64,000 nucleotides of DNA from Paraburkholderia bannensis. GTDB lineage: Bacteria; Pseudomonadota; Gammaproteobacteria; Burkholderiales; Burkholderiaceae. Every line of letters begins with the position of its first letter. Positions within the stretch are counted from its first letter, which is position 1. A model generated the notes under the pieces. That model had not been told where the DNA came from. It saw only the letters and a program-made list of their open reading frames with translations, and did no database searches. The stretch lies in contig NZ_JACHBW010000010.1 in assembly GCF_014200455.1 (NCBI RefSeq), forward strand, positions 1 to 64,000, given 5' to 3'. Shown piece by piece: positions 16,162 to 28,140 of the stretch. The position numbers were made by a program, and so were the translations under genes.

Positions 16162-17283
16162 TCACGCTGCGGCCTGCGCGAAACCCGGCAGCGAAGCGAA
16201 GCGTTCGAGGTGATGGTCGACGTCGCCAAGCGTGGTTTCGATGATCGCGAGACGCTTGAACAGATGCGCCGCTGCCACTTCATCGGTCACGCCCATGCCG
16301 CCGTGCAACTGCACCGCCTGCTGGCCGACATAGCGCGCTGCCTGCCCCACGCGCGCCTTCGCGGCCGAAATGGCGCGGCGCCGCTGGTCGGGCGATGCGC
16401 TACTGTAACGCGCCGCTGCCAAATACGTGAGGGAGCGCGCCTGCTCGCCGTGGATCAGCATGTCGGCCATGCGGTGCTGCAGCGCCTGGAACCGCGCGAT
16501 CGGGGTGCCGAACTGCTGGCGCGTTTTGGTGTATTCGACAGTGGCGTGATTGAGCGCGTCAATGGCGCCAACGGCCTCCGCGCACAGCAGGAAGGTGCCG
16601 TAATCGGCGATCTGCTCCCACGTGGCCGCATCCGTCTTGCCCAGACGCCGCGCTTTCGCGCCATCGAATGTCACCGTGGCGGCGCGCTGACCGTCGATGG
16701 TGCGATAGTCGCTCACCGCCACGCCCTGCGCGTCGCGCGCGACCACAAAGATCGCCAGTTCGTCCGCGAGACGCGCGGGGACGATCCAGTAATCGGCCTG
16801 TGCGCCGTGCTGCACGACCGACTTCGTGCCGCTCAGCGCGAAGCCGTCGCCGGTTTCCTTCGCGGTCGTGGCCAGCGTGAAAAGGTCGTAGCGCGCGCCG
16901 GGTTCGTGGAACGCGGGGGCAAGCTTGATTTCGCCGGAAGCGACGCGTTCGAGCAGCGCCGCATTGTCCGCATCGCTCGAACCGGCCAGCTTGAGCGCTT
17001 CCACGCCTACGGCCGTCGCCCAGTACGGCTCGACCACCAGCGCGCGGCCCAGCTCCTGCATGACCACGAGCATATCGAAGGTCGAGCCATTGAAGCCGCC
17101 CTGCTCTTCCGGCACCGGCAATGCGCTCAGGCCCAGTTCGACGAACGCATTCCAGTGCGCCGCCGACACGCCCTCGGGCGTCTTCACGATCGCCCGACGC
17201 GCTTCGAAGCTGTAGTTCTTGTCGAGATAGCGACGCAGTGCGTCGGCGAGTTGCTGTTGCTCTTCGGTGAAATTGAAGTCCAT
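16162..17283 (-). CDS. Acyl-CoA dehydrogenase, probable subunit of a heteromeric enzyme
   Basis: The protein has 373 residues with N-terminal helical, beta and C-terminal helical domains (MDFNFTEEQQQLADALRRYL to the C-terminal QLHGGMGVTDEV). The segment that normally carries the FAD-binding MTEPxxGSD motif reads PAFHEPGARYD, so this chain may lack part of a standard active site. Paired unequal acyl-CoA dehydrogenases, one with a degenerate site, form heterotetramers in steroid degradation (FadE28/FadE29 type). The start at 17283 has a GAGGAG site. It lies 11 bp after its partner's stop. Confidence 0.8.
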   Translation of the reverse strand: MDFNFTEEQQQLADALRRYLDKNYSFEARRAIVKTPEGVSAAHWNAFVELGLSALPVPEEQGGFNGSTFDMLVVMQELGRALVVEPYWATAVGVEALKLAGSSDADNAALLERVASGEIKLAPAFHEPGARYDLFTLATTAKETGDGFALSGTKSVVQHGAQADYWIVPARLADELAIFVVARDAQGVAVSDYRTIDGQRAATVTFDGAKARRLGKTDAATWEQIADYGTFLLCAEAVGAIDALNHATVEYTKTRQQFGTPIARFQALQHRMADMLIHGEQARSLTYLAAARYSSASPDQRRRAISAAKARVGQAARYVGQQAVQLHGGMGVTDEVAAAHLFKRLAIIETTLGDVDHHLERFASLPGFAQAAA

Positions 17284-17294
17284 TGCGCCGCTCC

Positions 17295-18491
<1,197 letters not shown>

Positions 18492-18555
18492 GCGGTTTGT
18501 CTCCTGGCCGCGGCTGGTTGGGCGCAAACCCGAACCGCGGCGAAGACCCGCATGG

Positions 18556-19038
18556 CTATTGCAGCGGACCCTTCAGCGCGGCCGGCACCGGCAGCGGCAT
18601 CACATCGATGCCTTCTTCGACGAGGGCTTGCGCATCCTCCGCGGAAGCGACGCCGCGAATATTGCGCGCGGGCGCTTCGTTGTAGTGCATGCGCCGGGCT
18701 TCCTCGGCGAAACGGTCACCTACATTCTCCGTTTTCTCCAGGACCTCGCGAATCGCGCGCAGCGCCCGCGCCTGCCACTGCGCGGACGGCCCGGCTTGAC
18801 CGGCCTGGCCTGCCGCCTGCTCCGCCGCAGAACCGGAATGCGCGGAAGGAGCCGATGCAGGCGCGCTCGCGCCCGAAAGATTCAGCCGGGGCGCGGATGG
18901 CACGCGCGTCACGTTGGTGACGCCGCACATCGGGCATTCGACCAGCTTGCGCGAAAGCTGCGATTCGAAATCGTCAGCGGAAGCGAACCAGCCTTCAAAC
19001 CGATGGCCGTCTGGGCACTGTAAATCGAGGACCTTCAT
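18556..19038 (-). CDS. DUF1178 family protein (zinc-ribbon N terminus)
   Basis: The protein has 160 residues. The N terminus (MKVLDLQCPDGHRFEGWF, then VECPMCG) supplies Cys8, Cys35 and Cys38 plus His12 as possible zinc ligands. The middle is Ala/Gly/Gln-rich and low complexity. The C-terminal half has the conserved helix with RFAEEARRMHYNEAPARNIRG. The family is common in proteobacteria and has no known function. It is the first gene of the minus-strand acyl-CoA operon, directly behind the operator-like site at 19086. Confidence 0.85.
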   Translation of the reverse strand: MKVLDLQCPDGHRFEGWFASADDFESQLSRKLVECPMCGVTNVTRVPSAPRLNLSGASAPASAPSAHSGSAAEQAAGQAGQAGPSAQWQARALRAIREVLEKTENVGDRFAEEARRMHYNEAPARNIRGVASAEDAQALVEEGIDVMPLPVPAALKGPLQ

Positions 19039-19085
19039 GGGGAATCGAGGCTTGCGTTGGAGTGTATCGCAAAATGAAAATTTGT

Positions 19086-19097
19086 GAACGACCGTTC
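19086..19097 (-). promoter_or_regulatory. Operator-like palindrome upstream of the DUF1178/acyl-CoA operon
   Basis: GAACGACCGTTC consists of perfect 5-bp inverted arms around AC. On the minus strand it abuts a possible -35 TTCACA, with a TACACT-like -10 about 16 bp further on. Its core ACGACCGT also occurs at 9320-9327 before the other acyl-CoA operon. The size and symmetry fit a TetR-family operator, though no regulator is proven. Confidence 0.45.
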
Positions 19098-19220
19098 GTA
19101 AAATTTCCGGGCCGGGAAAACACCGATGCCGCCGGTGGGCCCGTGATCGATCGGTGGTCGATTGTAGCGCTGCGTGCGTCGGCCCGCTTGCCTTTACCTA
19201 AACGCCTTCTGTGGCGCGAA

Positions 19221-19255
19221 TGTGAAAACGGCGGCCTTGCGGGCCGCCGTTCTTT
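19221..19255 (-). terminator. Terminator hairpin after the NUDIX gene
   Basis: A 10-bp stem AACGGCGGCC/GGCCGCCGTT (19227-19236 with 19242-19251) is followed on the minus strand by TTTTC. It separates the nuo/NUDIX transcription unit from the DUF1178 operon. Confidence 0.8.
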
Positions 19256-19272
19256 TGAACATCTCTGCTGCC

Positions 19273-19860
19273 TTACGCCGGTTGTGCGAGCGGCCAGCTA
19301 CCCGACAGCGCCTTCTCCAGCCAGAACGTACCGATGATGGTCTTCACGTCCGTGATCTTGCCCTCGCGCACCCACTCAAGCAGTTCGGGCAGCGTCGCGG
19401 TAAAGGTTTCCAGGAATTCGCCTTCGTCGAGCTTCGACTCGCCCGCGGTCAGACCGCGGCCCAGATAGAGGTCGATAAACTCGGTCGAGTACGAAATCAC
19501 CGGATGGATTTTGGCGAGATAGATGTACTCGCGCGCCTCGTAGCCCGTCTCTTCCTTGAGTTCGCGCTTCGCGCAGGCAAGCGCCCCTTCCTGCGGGTCG
19601 AGCTTGCCCGCCGGGAATTCGGTCATGACGCGCGAGAGCGGATAACGGTACTGGCGCTCCATCAGCACGCGGCCATCGTCGAACAGCGGGATCACCATCA
19701 CCGCGCCCGGATGCTGGACGTATTCGCGCGTGGCGTGCTTGCCGTCGGGCAAAGCCACCGTGTCGCACTTGAGCGTGAGGAATTTGCCCGCGTGGAGCGT
19801 CGTGCTTTCCACACACGTCTCGGCTAGCGCCGCGTCGTGGTTCTGATCTTCAGCAGCCAT
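19273..19860 (-). CDS. NUDIX hydrolase, ADP-ribose pyrophosphatase type
   Basis: The protein has 195 residues. The Nudix box runs from Gly85 to about residue 107 (GKLDPQEGALACAKRELKEE), with metal-binding glutamates at 103 and 104. N-terminal strands (REYVQHPGAVMVIPLFDDGRVLMERQYRY) and the downstream EFIDLYLGRGL are typical of ADP-ribose pyrophosphatases, which split ADP-ribose into AMP and ribose 5-phosphate. The gene lies downstream of the nuo operon and DUF2818 on the same strand with a 124-bp gap, and ends at the hairpin at 19221. Confidence 0.88.
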   Translation of the reverse strand: MAAEDQNHDAALAETCVESTTLHAGKFLTLKCDTVALPDGKHATREYVQHPGAVMVIPLFDDGRVLMERQYRYPLSRVMTEFPAGKLDPQEGALACAKRELKEETGYEAREYIYLAKIHPVISYSTEFIDLYLGRGLTAGESKLDEGEFLETFTATLPELLEWVREGKITDVKTIIGTFWLEKALSGSWPLAQPA

Positions 19861-19984
19861 GGTTCAACCTCGGGAGGATCGAAAACAGGAATGGGATCGG
19901 CGAGGCGCGGTCAAGCCGCGATGCGATCGGGAAAATCGAAAGCGTGCGCCCCGCTGTCAGGCGAGGCGCGCGCTTCTGGTCGGT

Positions 19985-20287
19985 CTACGCCGGACGGCGC
20001 TTGACGAGATATTGCCAGGTGAAGCCGGGGAACGCGAACACGACAAAAAGACTGAACGTGATGGCGTAGAACTGCCAGCCCTGGTCGAAGCGGTTACCGG
20101 CGCGAGCTTCGAGCAGGAAGCCAAACGCGCCAACCACAAAATACAGCACGATCATTTCAGCAATGCGGATCCACGCGCTTTTTTTAGCTGCGCGCAGCGG
20201 GACAAAGCCAAACAGACGCTGATTGAAAAACGGCAGGTTGGCGCCCGCGAGCGCCAACAACACGATGAACCAACCGGCTGCCGACAT
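19985..20287 (-). CDS. DUF2818 family small membrane protein
   Basis: The protein has 100 residues with three likely membrane helices (about 6-22, 43-60 and 73-90). It matches the DUF2818 family I recall directly after nuoN in betaproteobacteria. The start codon overlaps the nuoN stop by one base (TAATG), implying translational coupling. A role in complex I assembly or stability is possible from location only. Confidence 0.8.
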   Translation of the reverse strand: MSAAGWFIVLLALAGANLPFFNQRLFGFVPLRAAKKSAWIRIAEMIVLYFVVGAFGFLLEARAGNRFDQGWQFYAITFSLFVVFAFPGFTWQYLVKRRPA

Positions 20288-21759
20288 TACAGAGGCAGCG
20301 TGTGCGTGACGGCTTGCAGGCAGAGCGACATGAGCGGGCCAGGAATGATGCCGAGCACGAGCACTGCCACACCGTTGATCGTCAGCAGCGCGCGGTTGCT
20401 TGCGTGGCTCACGATCGGCGAGGTGTCCTGCGGCGCATCGAAGTACATCAGCTTGACGATACGCAGGTAATAGAACGCGCCGAACAGCGACGTGACCACA
20501 GCGAGAATCGCGAGCCAGGTGAGGCCGGCGTTCATCGTCGCTTCGAGCACAGCGAGCTTCGCGTAGAAACCGACCGTCGGCGGAATGCCGGCGAGCGAGA
20601 ACATCACCAGCATCATGACGAACGCGAGCATCGGGCTGCGATGGTTCAGGCCCTTGAAGTCGTCGAGCGTTTCCGCTTCGAAGTCGCGGCGCGCGAGCAT
20701 CATCACCACCCCGAACGCGCCAAGCGTCGTGATCAGGTAGACGATGCTGTAGAACATCGCCGAGCTGTACGCGCTGGCTGCGCCCGTGGCCTTGTTGTCG
20801 ACGATGCCGGCCAGCAGGCCGAGCAGCACGAAGCCCATGTTCGAGATCGCCGAATACGCCAGCATGCGCTTGACGTTACGCTGGACGATACCGGTGATGT
20901 TGCCGACGATCATCGACAGCGCCGCGAGAATGATCAGCATTTCCTGCCAGTCCACCGCCAGCGGCAGCAAGCCCATGACGAGGAAGCGCACTGCCCAGGC
21001 GAAGGCCGCAACCTTGGGGCCGCCGCCGGTGAGCAGCGTCATGGCCGTAGGCGCGCCTTGATAGACGTCCGGCACCCACATGTGGAACGGCACCGCACCC
21101 ATCTTGAACGCCACGCCTGCAACCACGAACACCACGCCGAACAGAAGCACGATGTCGTTGATGTGGCCCGAGGCGACCGCCTTGAACACATCCGACAGAT
21201 CAAGCGAACCCGTCGCACCGTACAGCATCGAGATGCCGTAGAGCAGGAAGCCCGAAGCGAGCGCGCCCAGCACGTAGTACTTCATGGCCGCTTCGTTCGA
21301 CTGCGAGGCGTCGCGGCGCAGCGCGATCAGCGCGTAGAGCGACAGCGACATCAGTTCGAGGCCGAGGTACAGCGTGAGGAAGTTGTTGCCCGAGATCATG
21401 ACGATCTGGCCGAGCAGCGAGAACATGCCAAGCAGGAAGAATTCGCCCCGGAACAGGTCCCGGTCTTCCAGGTACTTGCGCGAGTACACGATCGACACGG
21501 CGTAGCCAAGCGTGACGACCGCCTTCATCGCACTGGCGAACGGATCGACCACATACATGCGCGTGAAGAAATAACTCACGTGCGGGTCGAAGGCGTTCAC
21601 CGCGAACCAGATGCCGGCGACGATCGTCGTCAGCAGCGCGATGAGATAGGTCGTGCGCCGGCCCGAAGGGCTGGAGAACGTGTCGTTGAGCCACGCGACG
21701 ATGATGCCGGTGAGAACCAGCGCATCGGGTAGCAGAGCGTACATAGGGGCGTTTGGCAT
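20287..21759 (-). CDS. nuoN: NADH-quinone oxidoreductase subunit N
   Basis: The protein has 490 residues, the usual length, and about 14 membrane helices. It belongs to the antiporter-like family of complex I subunits, with the conserved MGAVPFHMWVPDVYQGAPT segment and buried lysines and glutamates of the proton channel. Last of the 14 nuo genes, it is translationally coupled to DUF2818. The product sits in the inner membrane arm of complex I, which couples NADH oxidation to proton pumping. Confidence 0.97.
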   Translation of the reverse strand: MPNAPMYALLPDALVLTGIIVAWLNDTFSSPSGRRTTYLIALLTTIVAGIWFAVNAFDPHVSYFFTRMYVVDPFASAMKAVVTLGYAVSIVYSRKYLEDRDLFRGEFFLLGMFSLLGQIVMISGNNFLTLYLGLELMSLSLYALIALRRDASQSNEAAMKYYVLGALASGFLLYGISMLYGATGSLDLSDVFKAVASGHINDIVLLFGVVFVVAGVAFKMGAVPFHMWVPDVYQGAPTAMTLLTGGGPKVAAFAWAVRFLVMGLLPLAVDWQEMLIILAALSMIVGNITGIVQRNVKRMLAYSAISNMGFVLLGLLAGIVDNKATGAASAYSSAMFYSIVYLITTLGAFGVVMMLARRDFEAETLDDFKGLNHRSPMLAFVMMLVMFSLAGIPPTVGFYAKLAVLEATMNAGLTWLAILAVVTSLFGAFYYLRIVKLMYFDAPQDTSPIVSHASNRALLTINGVAVLVLGIIPGPLMSLCLQAVTHTLPL

Positions 21760-21783
21760 GATCTTTTGTTCCTCCGCTCGGTA

Positions 21784-23283
21784 TTACTGTGACAGCGGCA
21801 GTTTCGACACTGCGACGTGGGAGAGGAGGTTTTCCACGGAAACGTGCATCACATCGGTAAAGGGCTTCGGGTAGATGCCCATGAAAAGCGTGAACAGCGC
21901 GAGCACGACGAGAATTCCGTACTCACGGCTGTTGATGTCCTTCAGCTCGCGAACGTGATCGTTCGAGATGGCGCCGAAGTACACCCGCTTGTACATCCAC
22001 AACGTATAGGCCGCGCCCAGGATCAGCGTGAACGCCGCCCCGAATGCGATCCAGAAGTTGAACTTCACTGCTGCCAGAATCACCATGAATTCGCCGACGA
22101 ATCCCGAGGTGCCCGGCAGTCCGCAGTTGGCCATCGCAAACAGCATGGCCAGCGCCGCGAACTTCGGCATCGTGTTGACCACGCCGCCGTAATCGGCGAT
22201 CTGGCGCGTATGCATGCGGTCGTACAGCACCCCGATGCACAGGAACATGGCGCCCGACACGAAGCCGTGCGAGATCATCTGGATGATCCCGCCTTCGACC
22301 GCCAGCTGGCTCGACGGGCCGAACATAAAGAAGCCGAGCGTGACGAAGCCCATGTGGGCGATCGACGAATACGCGACCAGCTTTTTCATGTCCGACTGCA
22401 CCATCGCGACGAGGCCGATGTAAATCACCGCAATCAGCGACAGCGTGATGATAACGGGCGCCAGATAGTGACTGGCGTCCGGCGTCACCGGCAGCGAGAA
22501 ACGCAGGAAACCGTACGCGCCCAGCTTCAGCATGATGGCGGCCAGCACCACCGAACCACCCGTGGGCGCTTCGACGTGTGCGTCCGGCAACCACGTGTGC
22601 ACCGGGAACATCGGCACCTTGACCGCGAACGCGAAGAAGAAGGCGACGAACAGCAAAATCTGCGGCGTCATCGCGAGCTTGGCGTCCTGCCATGCAGCCA
22701 GTTCGAACGTGTGCGTCACACGATACAGATACAGCAACGCGATCAGCATCAGCAGCGAGCCGGCCAGCGTGTACAGAAAAAACTTGAAGGCCGCGTACAC
22801 GCGATTCGGGCCGCCCCAGACGCCGATGATGATGTACATCGGGATCAGGGTGGCTTCGAAGAACACGTAGAACAACAGGCCATCGGCGGCGCAAAAGACG
22901 CCGATCATCAGACCCGACAGGACAAGGAAGGCGGCGAAATACTGCGCGACGTCTTCCTTGATGACCTGCCAGCCCGCGATCACGACGATCACGGTGATGA
23001 GCGCCGTGAGCACCACGAACCACACTGCGATGCCGTCGACGCCCAGGTGATAGGCAATGTTGAAACGGTCGATCCAGACCGACTTCTCCTCGAACTGCAG
23101 CGCAGCCGTGGTGGTGTCGAAGCCCGAAACGAGCGGCAAGGTAACGAGGAAACTAAGCACTGAACCGATGAGCGCAAGCCAGCGGGCCCGGCCCGGGTTC
23201 CGGTCGGAACCCACTACTAAAACGATGATGCCAAAAACGATCGGCATCCAGATCGCAATACTGAGAATCGGGGTTGCGTGCAT
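21784..23283 (-). CDS. nuoM: NADH-quinone oxidoreductase subunit M
   Basis: The protein has 499 residues and about 14 membrane helices. The antiporter-like core carries FAVKVPMFPVHTWLPDAHVEAPT and the KKLVAYSSIAHMGFVTLG segment, with the lysines used for proton translocation. It lies 13 bp downstream of nuoL and 24 bp upstream of nuoN. A complete, standard subunit. Confidence 0.97.
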   Translation of the reverse strand: MHATPILSIAIWMPIVFGIIVLVVGSDRNPGRARWLALIGSVLSFLVTLPLVSGFDTTTAALQFEEKSVWIDRFNIAYHLGVDGIAVWFVVLTALITVIVVIAGWQVIKEDVAQYFAAFLVLSGLMIGVFCAADGLLFYVFFEATLIPMYIIIGVWGGPNRVYAAFKFFLYTLAGSLLMLIALLYLYRVTHTFELAAWQDAKLAMTPQILLFVAFFFAFAVKVPMFPVHTWLPDAHVEAPTGGSVVLAAIMLKLGAYGFLRFSLPVTPDASHYLAPVIITLSLIAVIYIGLVAMVQSDMKKLVAYSSIAHMGFVTLGFFMFGPSSQLAVEGGIIQMISHGFVSGAMFLCIGVLYDRMHTRQIADYGGVVNTMPKFAALAMLFAMANCGLPGTSGFVGEFMVILAAVKFNFWIAFGAAFTLILGAAYTLWMYKRVYFGAISNDHVRELKDINSREYGILVVLALFTLFMGIYPKPFTDVMHVSVENLLSHVAVSKLPLSQ

Positions 23284-23296
23284 GCGTTTCCTCGCC

Positions 23297-25360
<2,064 letters not shown>

Positions 25361-25371
25361 AACCGCCTGCC

Positions 25372-25677
25372 TTAGCCTTTGAGCTGATCGAGATCCTCGA
25401 CATTGATCGTGTCGAGGCTGCGGAACAGAGTCACAAGAATAGCCAGACCAATTGCTGCTTCCGCCGCCGCAACTGTAAGCACGAAGAACACGAAAATCTG
25501 TCCGTGAACGTCACCGAGATAATGCGAGAACGCAACGAAGTTCGTGTTCACCGCCAACAACATCAGTTCAATCGCCATCAGGATGATGATGACGTTGCGC
25601 CGATTCAGGAAGATGCCGACGATCGAGATCGCAAACAGGATCGCGCCGAGGACAAGGTAATGGGCCAGGGTCAACAT
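25372..25677 (-). CDS. nuoK: NADH-quinone oxidoreductase subunit K
   Basis: The protein has 101 residues and three membrane helices, with the conserved membrane glutamates ([11 protein letters not shown], and [12 protein letters not shown]). The ATG at 25677 gives the standard [11 protein letters not shown] start; the open frame upstream overlaps the end of nuoJ and is not used. MrpC-like subunit of the membrane arm. Confidence 0.96.
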
Positions 25678-25690
25678 AATGATTCGCTCC

Positions 25691-26398
25691 TTAGCTCTTC
25701 GTTGCGGGCGCGGCCGGAGCAGCACCAGGCGCAGCGGGAGCCGCTGCAGCGGCGTCGGCCGGCGCGGCTTCGGGTTCTTCCGGCACCTCGACCACGGCCG
25801 CCATCTTCACGATGCGCACACGGTCCCTGGCGCGCACGGCGACCTGCTTCGACACGTCCTGGCGCTTGCTATCCTTCGGCTCGCGCACGGTCAGGCCGAT
25901 TGCCGCGACGATCGCCACCAGCAGCACGAGGCCGGCGACTTCGAAAGCGAAGATGTAATCGGTGTAGATGATCTTGCCGATCAGATGCGTGTTCGACATC
26001 GCACCCGACTGCGCCGCAGCGAGCGAGCCGTCGGCCACTGGCGTGGTGGTCGCGCCGTAGCCGTGCCAGAGGATCAGGGCGGTTTCGATCACCATGATCG
26101 CGCCGACGATGGTCGCCACCGGGATGAAGCGTTTGAAGTCGCGGCTCAGCACGTCGACGTTGATGTCCAGCATCATCACGACGAACAGGAACAGCACCAT
26201 CACCGCGCCCACGTAGACGAGCACCAGCAGGATCGCGAGGAATTCGGCCTCGAGCAGCATCCAGACCGCGGCCGCATTGAAGAACGCGAGCACGAGAAAG
26301 AGCGCGGACGAGACAGGATTGCGCGCGGTGATCACCTTCAGCCCTGACAGCGTGAGCAGCAGTGCGAAGATGTAGAACAGGACGGTCGTGAATTCCAT
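25691..26398 (-). CDS. nuoJ: NADH-quinone oxidoreductase subunit J
   Basis: The protein has 235 residues with five membrane helices in the first about 165 residues (including [19 protein letters not shown]), then a cytoplasmic/periplasmic tail that ends in an Ala/Pro-rich segment of about 35 residues. The tail makes it longer than E. coli NuoJ. It is separated from nuoI by an unusual 174-bp gap. Confidence 0.96.
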
Positions 26399-26572
26399 GA
26401 TTACTGGTTCATCGTTGAGGCCATCATAAGGCGGATTGCGCAGCGCAGACTGGCGGCCAGACCAGGGAGCGTCGCGCCGCGAGGGGCGGCATACGGAGTC
26501 GCGGCATTTTCAGGCGCAGGCGCACCCCGCAGCCGGCCCGAACCGCGGGCCGATGCAGCGTCAAACTGAAGA

Positions 26573-27061
26573 TCAACGGTACGGTGCATCTGCTGCCTTG
26601 TTCGCCGCGATCTGCGCTTCGTAGCGATCGCCCACGGCCAGCAGCATTTCCTTCGTGAAATACAGATCGCCGCGCTTCTCGCCGTGGTACTCGAGAATGT
26701 GCGTTTCGACGATCGAATCGACCGGGCAGCTCTCTTCGCAGAAACCGCAGAAGATGCACTTGGTCAGATCGATGTCGTAGCGCGTGGTGCGGCGCGTGTT
26801 GTCGGCGCGCACGTCCGATTCGATGGTGATGGCCATCGCCGGGCACACGGCTTCGCACAGCTTGCACGCGATGCAGCGCTCTTCGCCATTTTCATAGCGG
26901 CGCAGCGCATGCAGCCCGCGAAAACGCGGCGAGATCGGGGTCTTTTCCTCCGGGAACTGCACCGTGACCTTGCGCTTGAAGGTGTAGCGACCCGTCAGCG
27001 CGAGACCTTTGAGCAGCTCGGTCAGGAAGAACGTCTTGAAAAACTGTTGAATAGCGGTCAT
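26573..27061 (-). CDS. nuoI: NADH-quinone oxidoreductase subunit I (two 4Fe-4S clusters)
   Basis: The protein has 162 residues. Two ferredoxin-type motifs, CIACKLCEAVCP and CIFCGFCEESCP, bind clusters N6a and N6b, which pass electrons towards the quinone site. The start at 27061 (MTAIQQFFKTFFLTEL) is the family start; the frame is open upstream within nuoH. It lies 14 bp after nuoH. Confidence 0.97.
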   Translation of the reverse strand: MTAIQQFFKTFFLTELLKGLALTGRYTFKRKVTVQFPEEKTPISPRFRGLHALRRYENGEERCIACKLCEAVCPAMAITIESDVRADNTRRTTRYDIDLTKCIFCGFCEESCPVDSIVETHILEYHGEKRGDLYFTKEMLLAVGDRYEAQIAANKAADAPYR

Positions 27062-27075
27062 GTTTCGTTCGCCCC

Positions 27076-28140
27076 TTATTTCCAGATGCTCAGCGGCGAC
27101 ATATACCAGAAGCCCACCACGATCAGCCAGACCACGCACACCGGAATGAACACTTTCCAGCCCAGACGCATGATCTGGTCATAGCGGAAGCGCGGGAACG
27201 TCGCGCGGGCCCAGATGAATACCGACAGGAAGAAGAAGGTCTTCAGGACCAGCCAGAACACGCCCGGGATGAAATCGAGGAACGCGAACGGTGCGCTCCA
27301 GCCGCCAAGGAACAGCACCGACGTGAGCGCCGAGATCACGATCATGTTGATGTACTCGGCGAGGAAGAACAGCGCGAAGCCCATCCCCGAGTAATCGACC
27401 ATGTGACCGGCCACGATTTCCGATTCGCCTTCGACCACATCGAACGGGTGACGGTTGGTTTCCGCGAGACCCGAGATGAAGTAGACGACGAACATCGGCA
27501 AGAGCGGCAGCCAGTTCCACGAAAGGAACGTGATGCCGTGGCTCGCGAACATGCCCTGCATCTGCTGGCGCACGATGTCCGACAGGTTGAGGCTGCCCGA
27601 CACCATCAGCACCACGACGAGCGCAAAGCCCATCGCGATTTCATACGACACCATCTGCGCTGCGGCGCGCATGGCGCCCAGGAACGCGTACTTCGAGTTC
27701 GAAGCCCAGCCGGCGAGAATCACACCGTAGACGCCGAACGAGGAAATCGCCATCACGTAGAGCAGACCGGCGTTGATGTCGCCGAGCACCGCGCCTGCCT
27801 GGAACGGAATCACCGCCCAGACTGCGAAGGCCGGCACCACCACCATGATCGGCGCGACCATGTAGACCCAGCGGCTCGCCTGGGCGGGCTGGATGACTTC
27901 CTTGAGCAGCAGCTTCAGCACGTCGGCGATCGGCTGCAGCATGCCGCCAGGACCGACGCGGTTCGGGCCCAGACGCACATGCATCCAGCCGATGAGCTTG
28001 CGCTCCCACAGGATCAGGTACGCCACGCACAGCAGGATCACCACCGCGACGACGAGAATGCGCACCAGCGCCCACACCGTGGGCCAGGCCACGCCGAGCA
28101 GCTGGCTGCCGCCTGCATTGATCGTATCGAACAAGCTCAT
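27076..28140 (-). CDS. nuoH: NADH-quinone oxidoreductase subunit H
   Basis: The protein has 354 residues and eight membrane helices. The conserved charged loops around the quinone cavity are present (RLGPNRVGPGGMLQPIADVLKL and AETNRHPFDVVEGESEIVAG). The start ATG immediately follows the nuoG stop (TAAATG), suggesting tight coupling. Confidence 0.97.
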   Translation of the reverse strand: MSLFDTINAGGSQLLGVAWPTVWALVRILVVAVVILLCVAYLILWERKLIGWMHVRLGPNRVGPGGMLQPIADVLKLLLKEVIQPAQASRWVYMVAPIMVVVPAFAVWAVIPFQAGAVLGDINAGLLYVMAISSFGVYGVILAGWASNSKYAFLGAMRAAAQMVSYEIAMGFALVVVLMVSGSLNLSDIVRQQMQGMFASHGITFLSWNWLPLLPMFVVYFISGLAETNRHPFDVVEGESEIVAGHMVDYSGMGFALFFLAEYINMIVISALTSVLFLGGWSAPFAFLDFIPGVFWLVLKTFFFLSVFIWARATFPRFRYDQIMRLGWKVFIPVCVVWLIVVGFWYMSPLSIWK

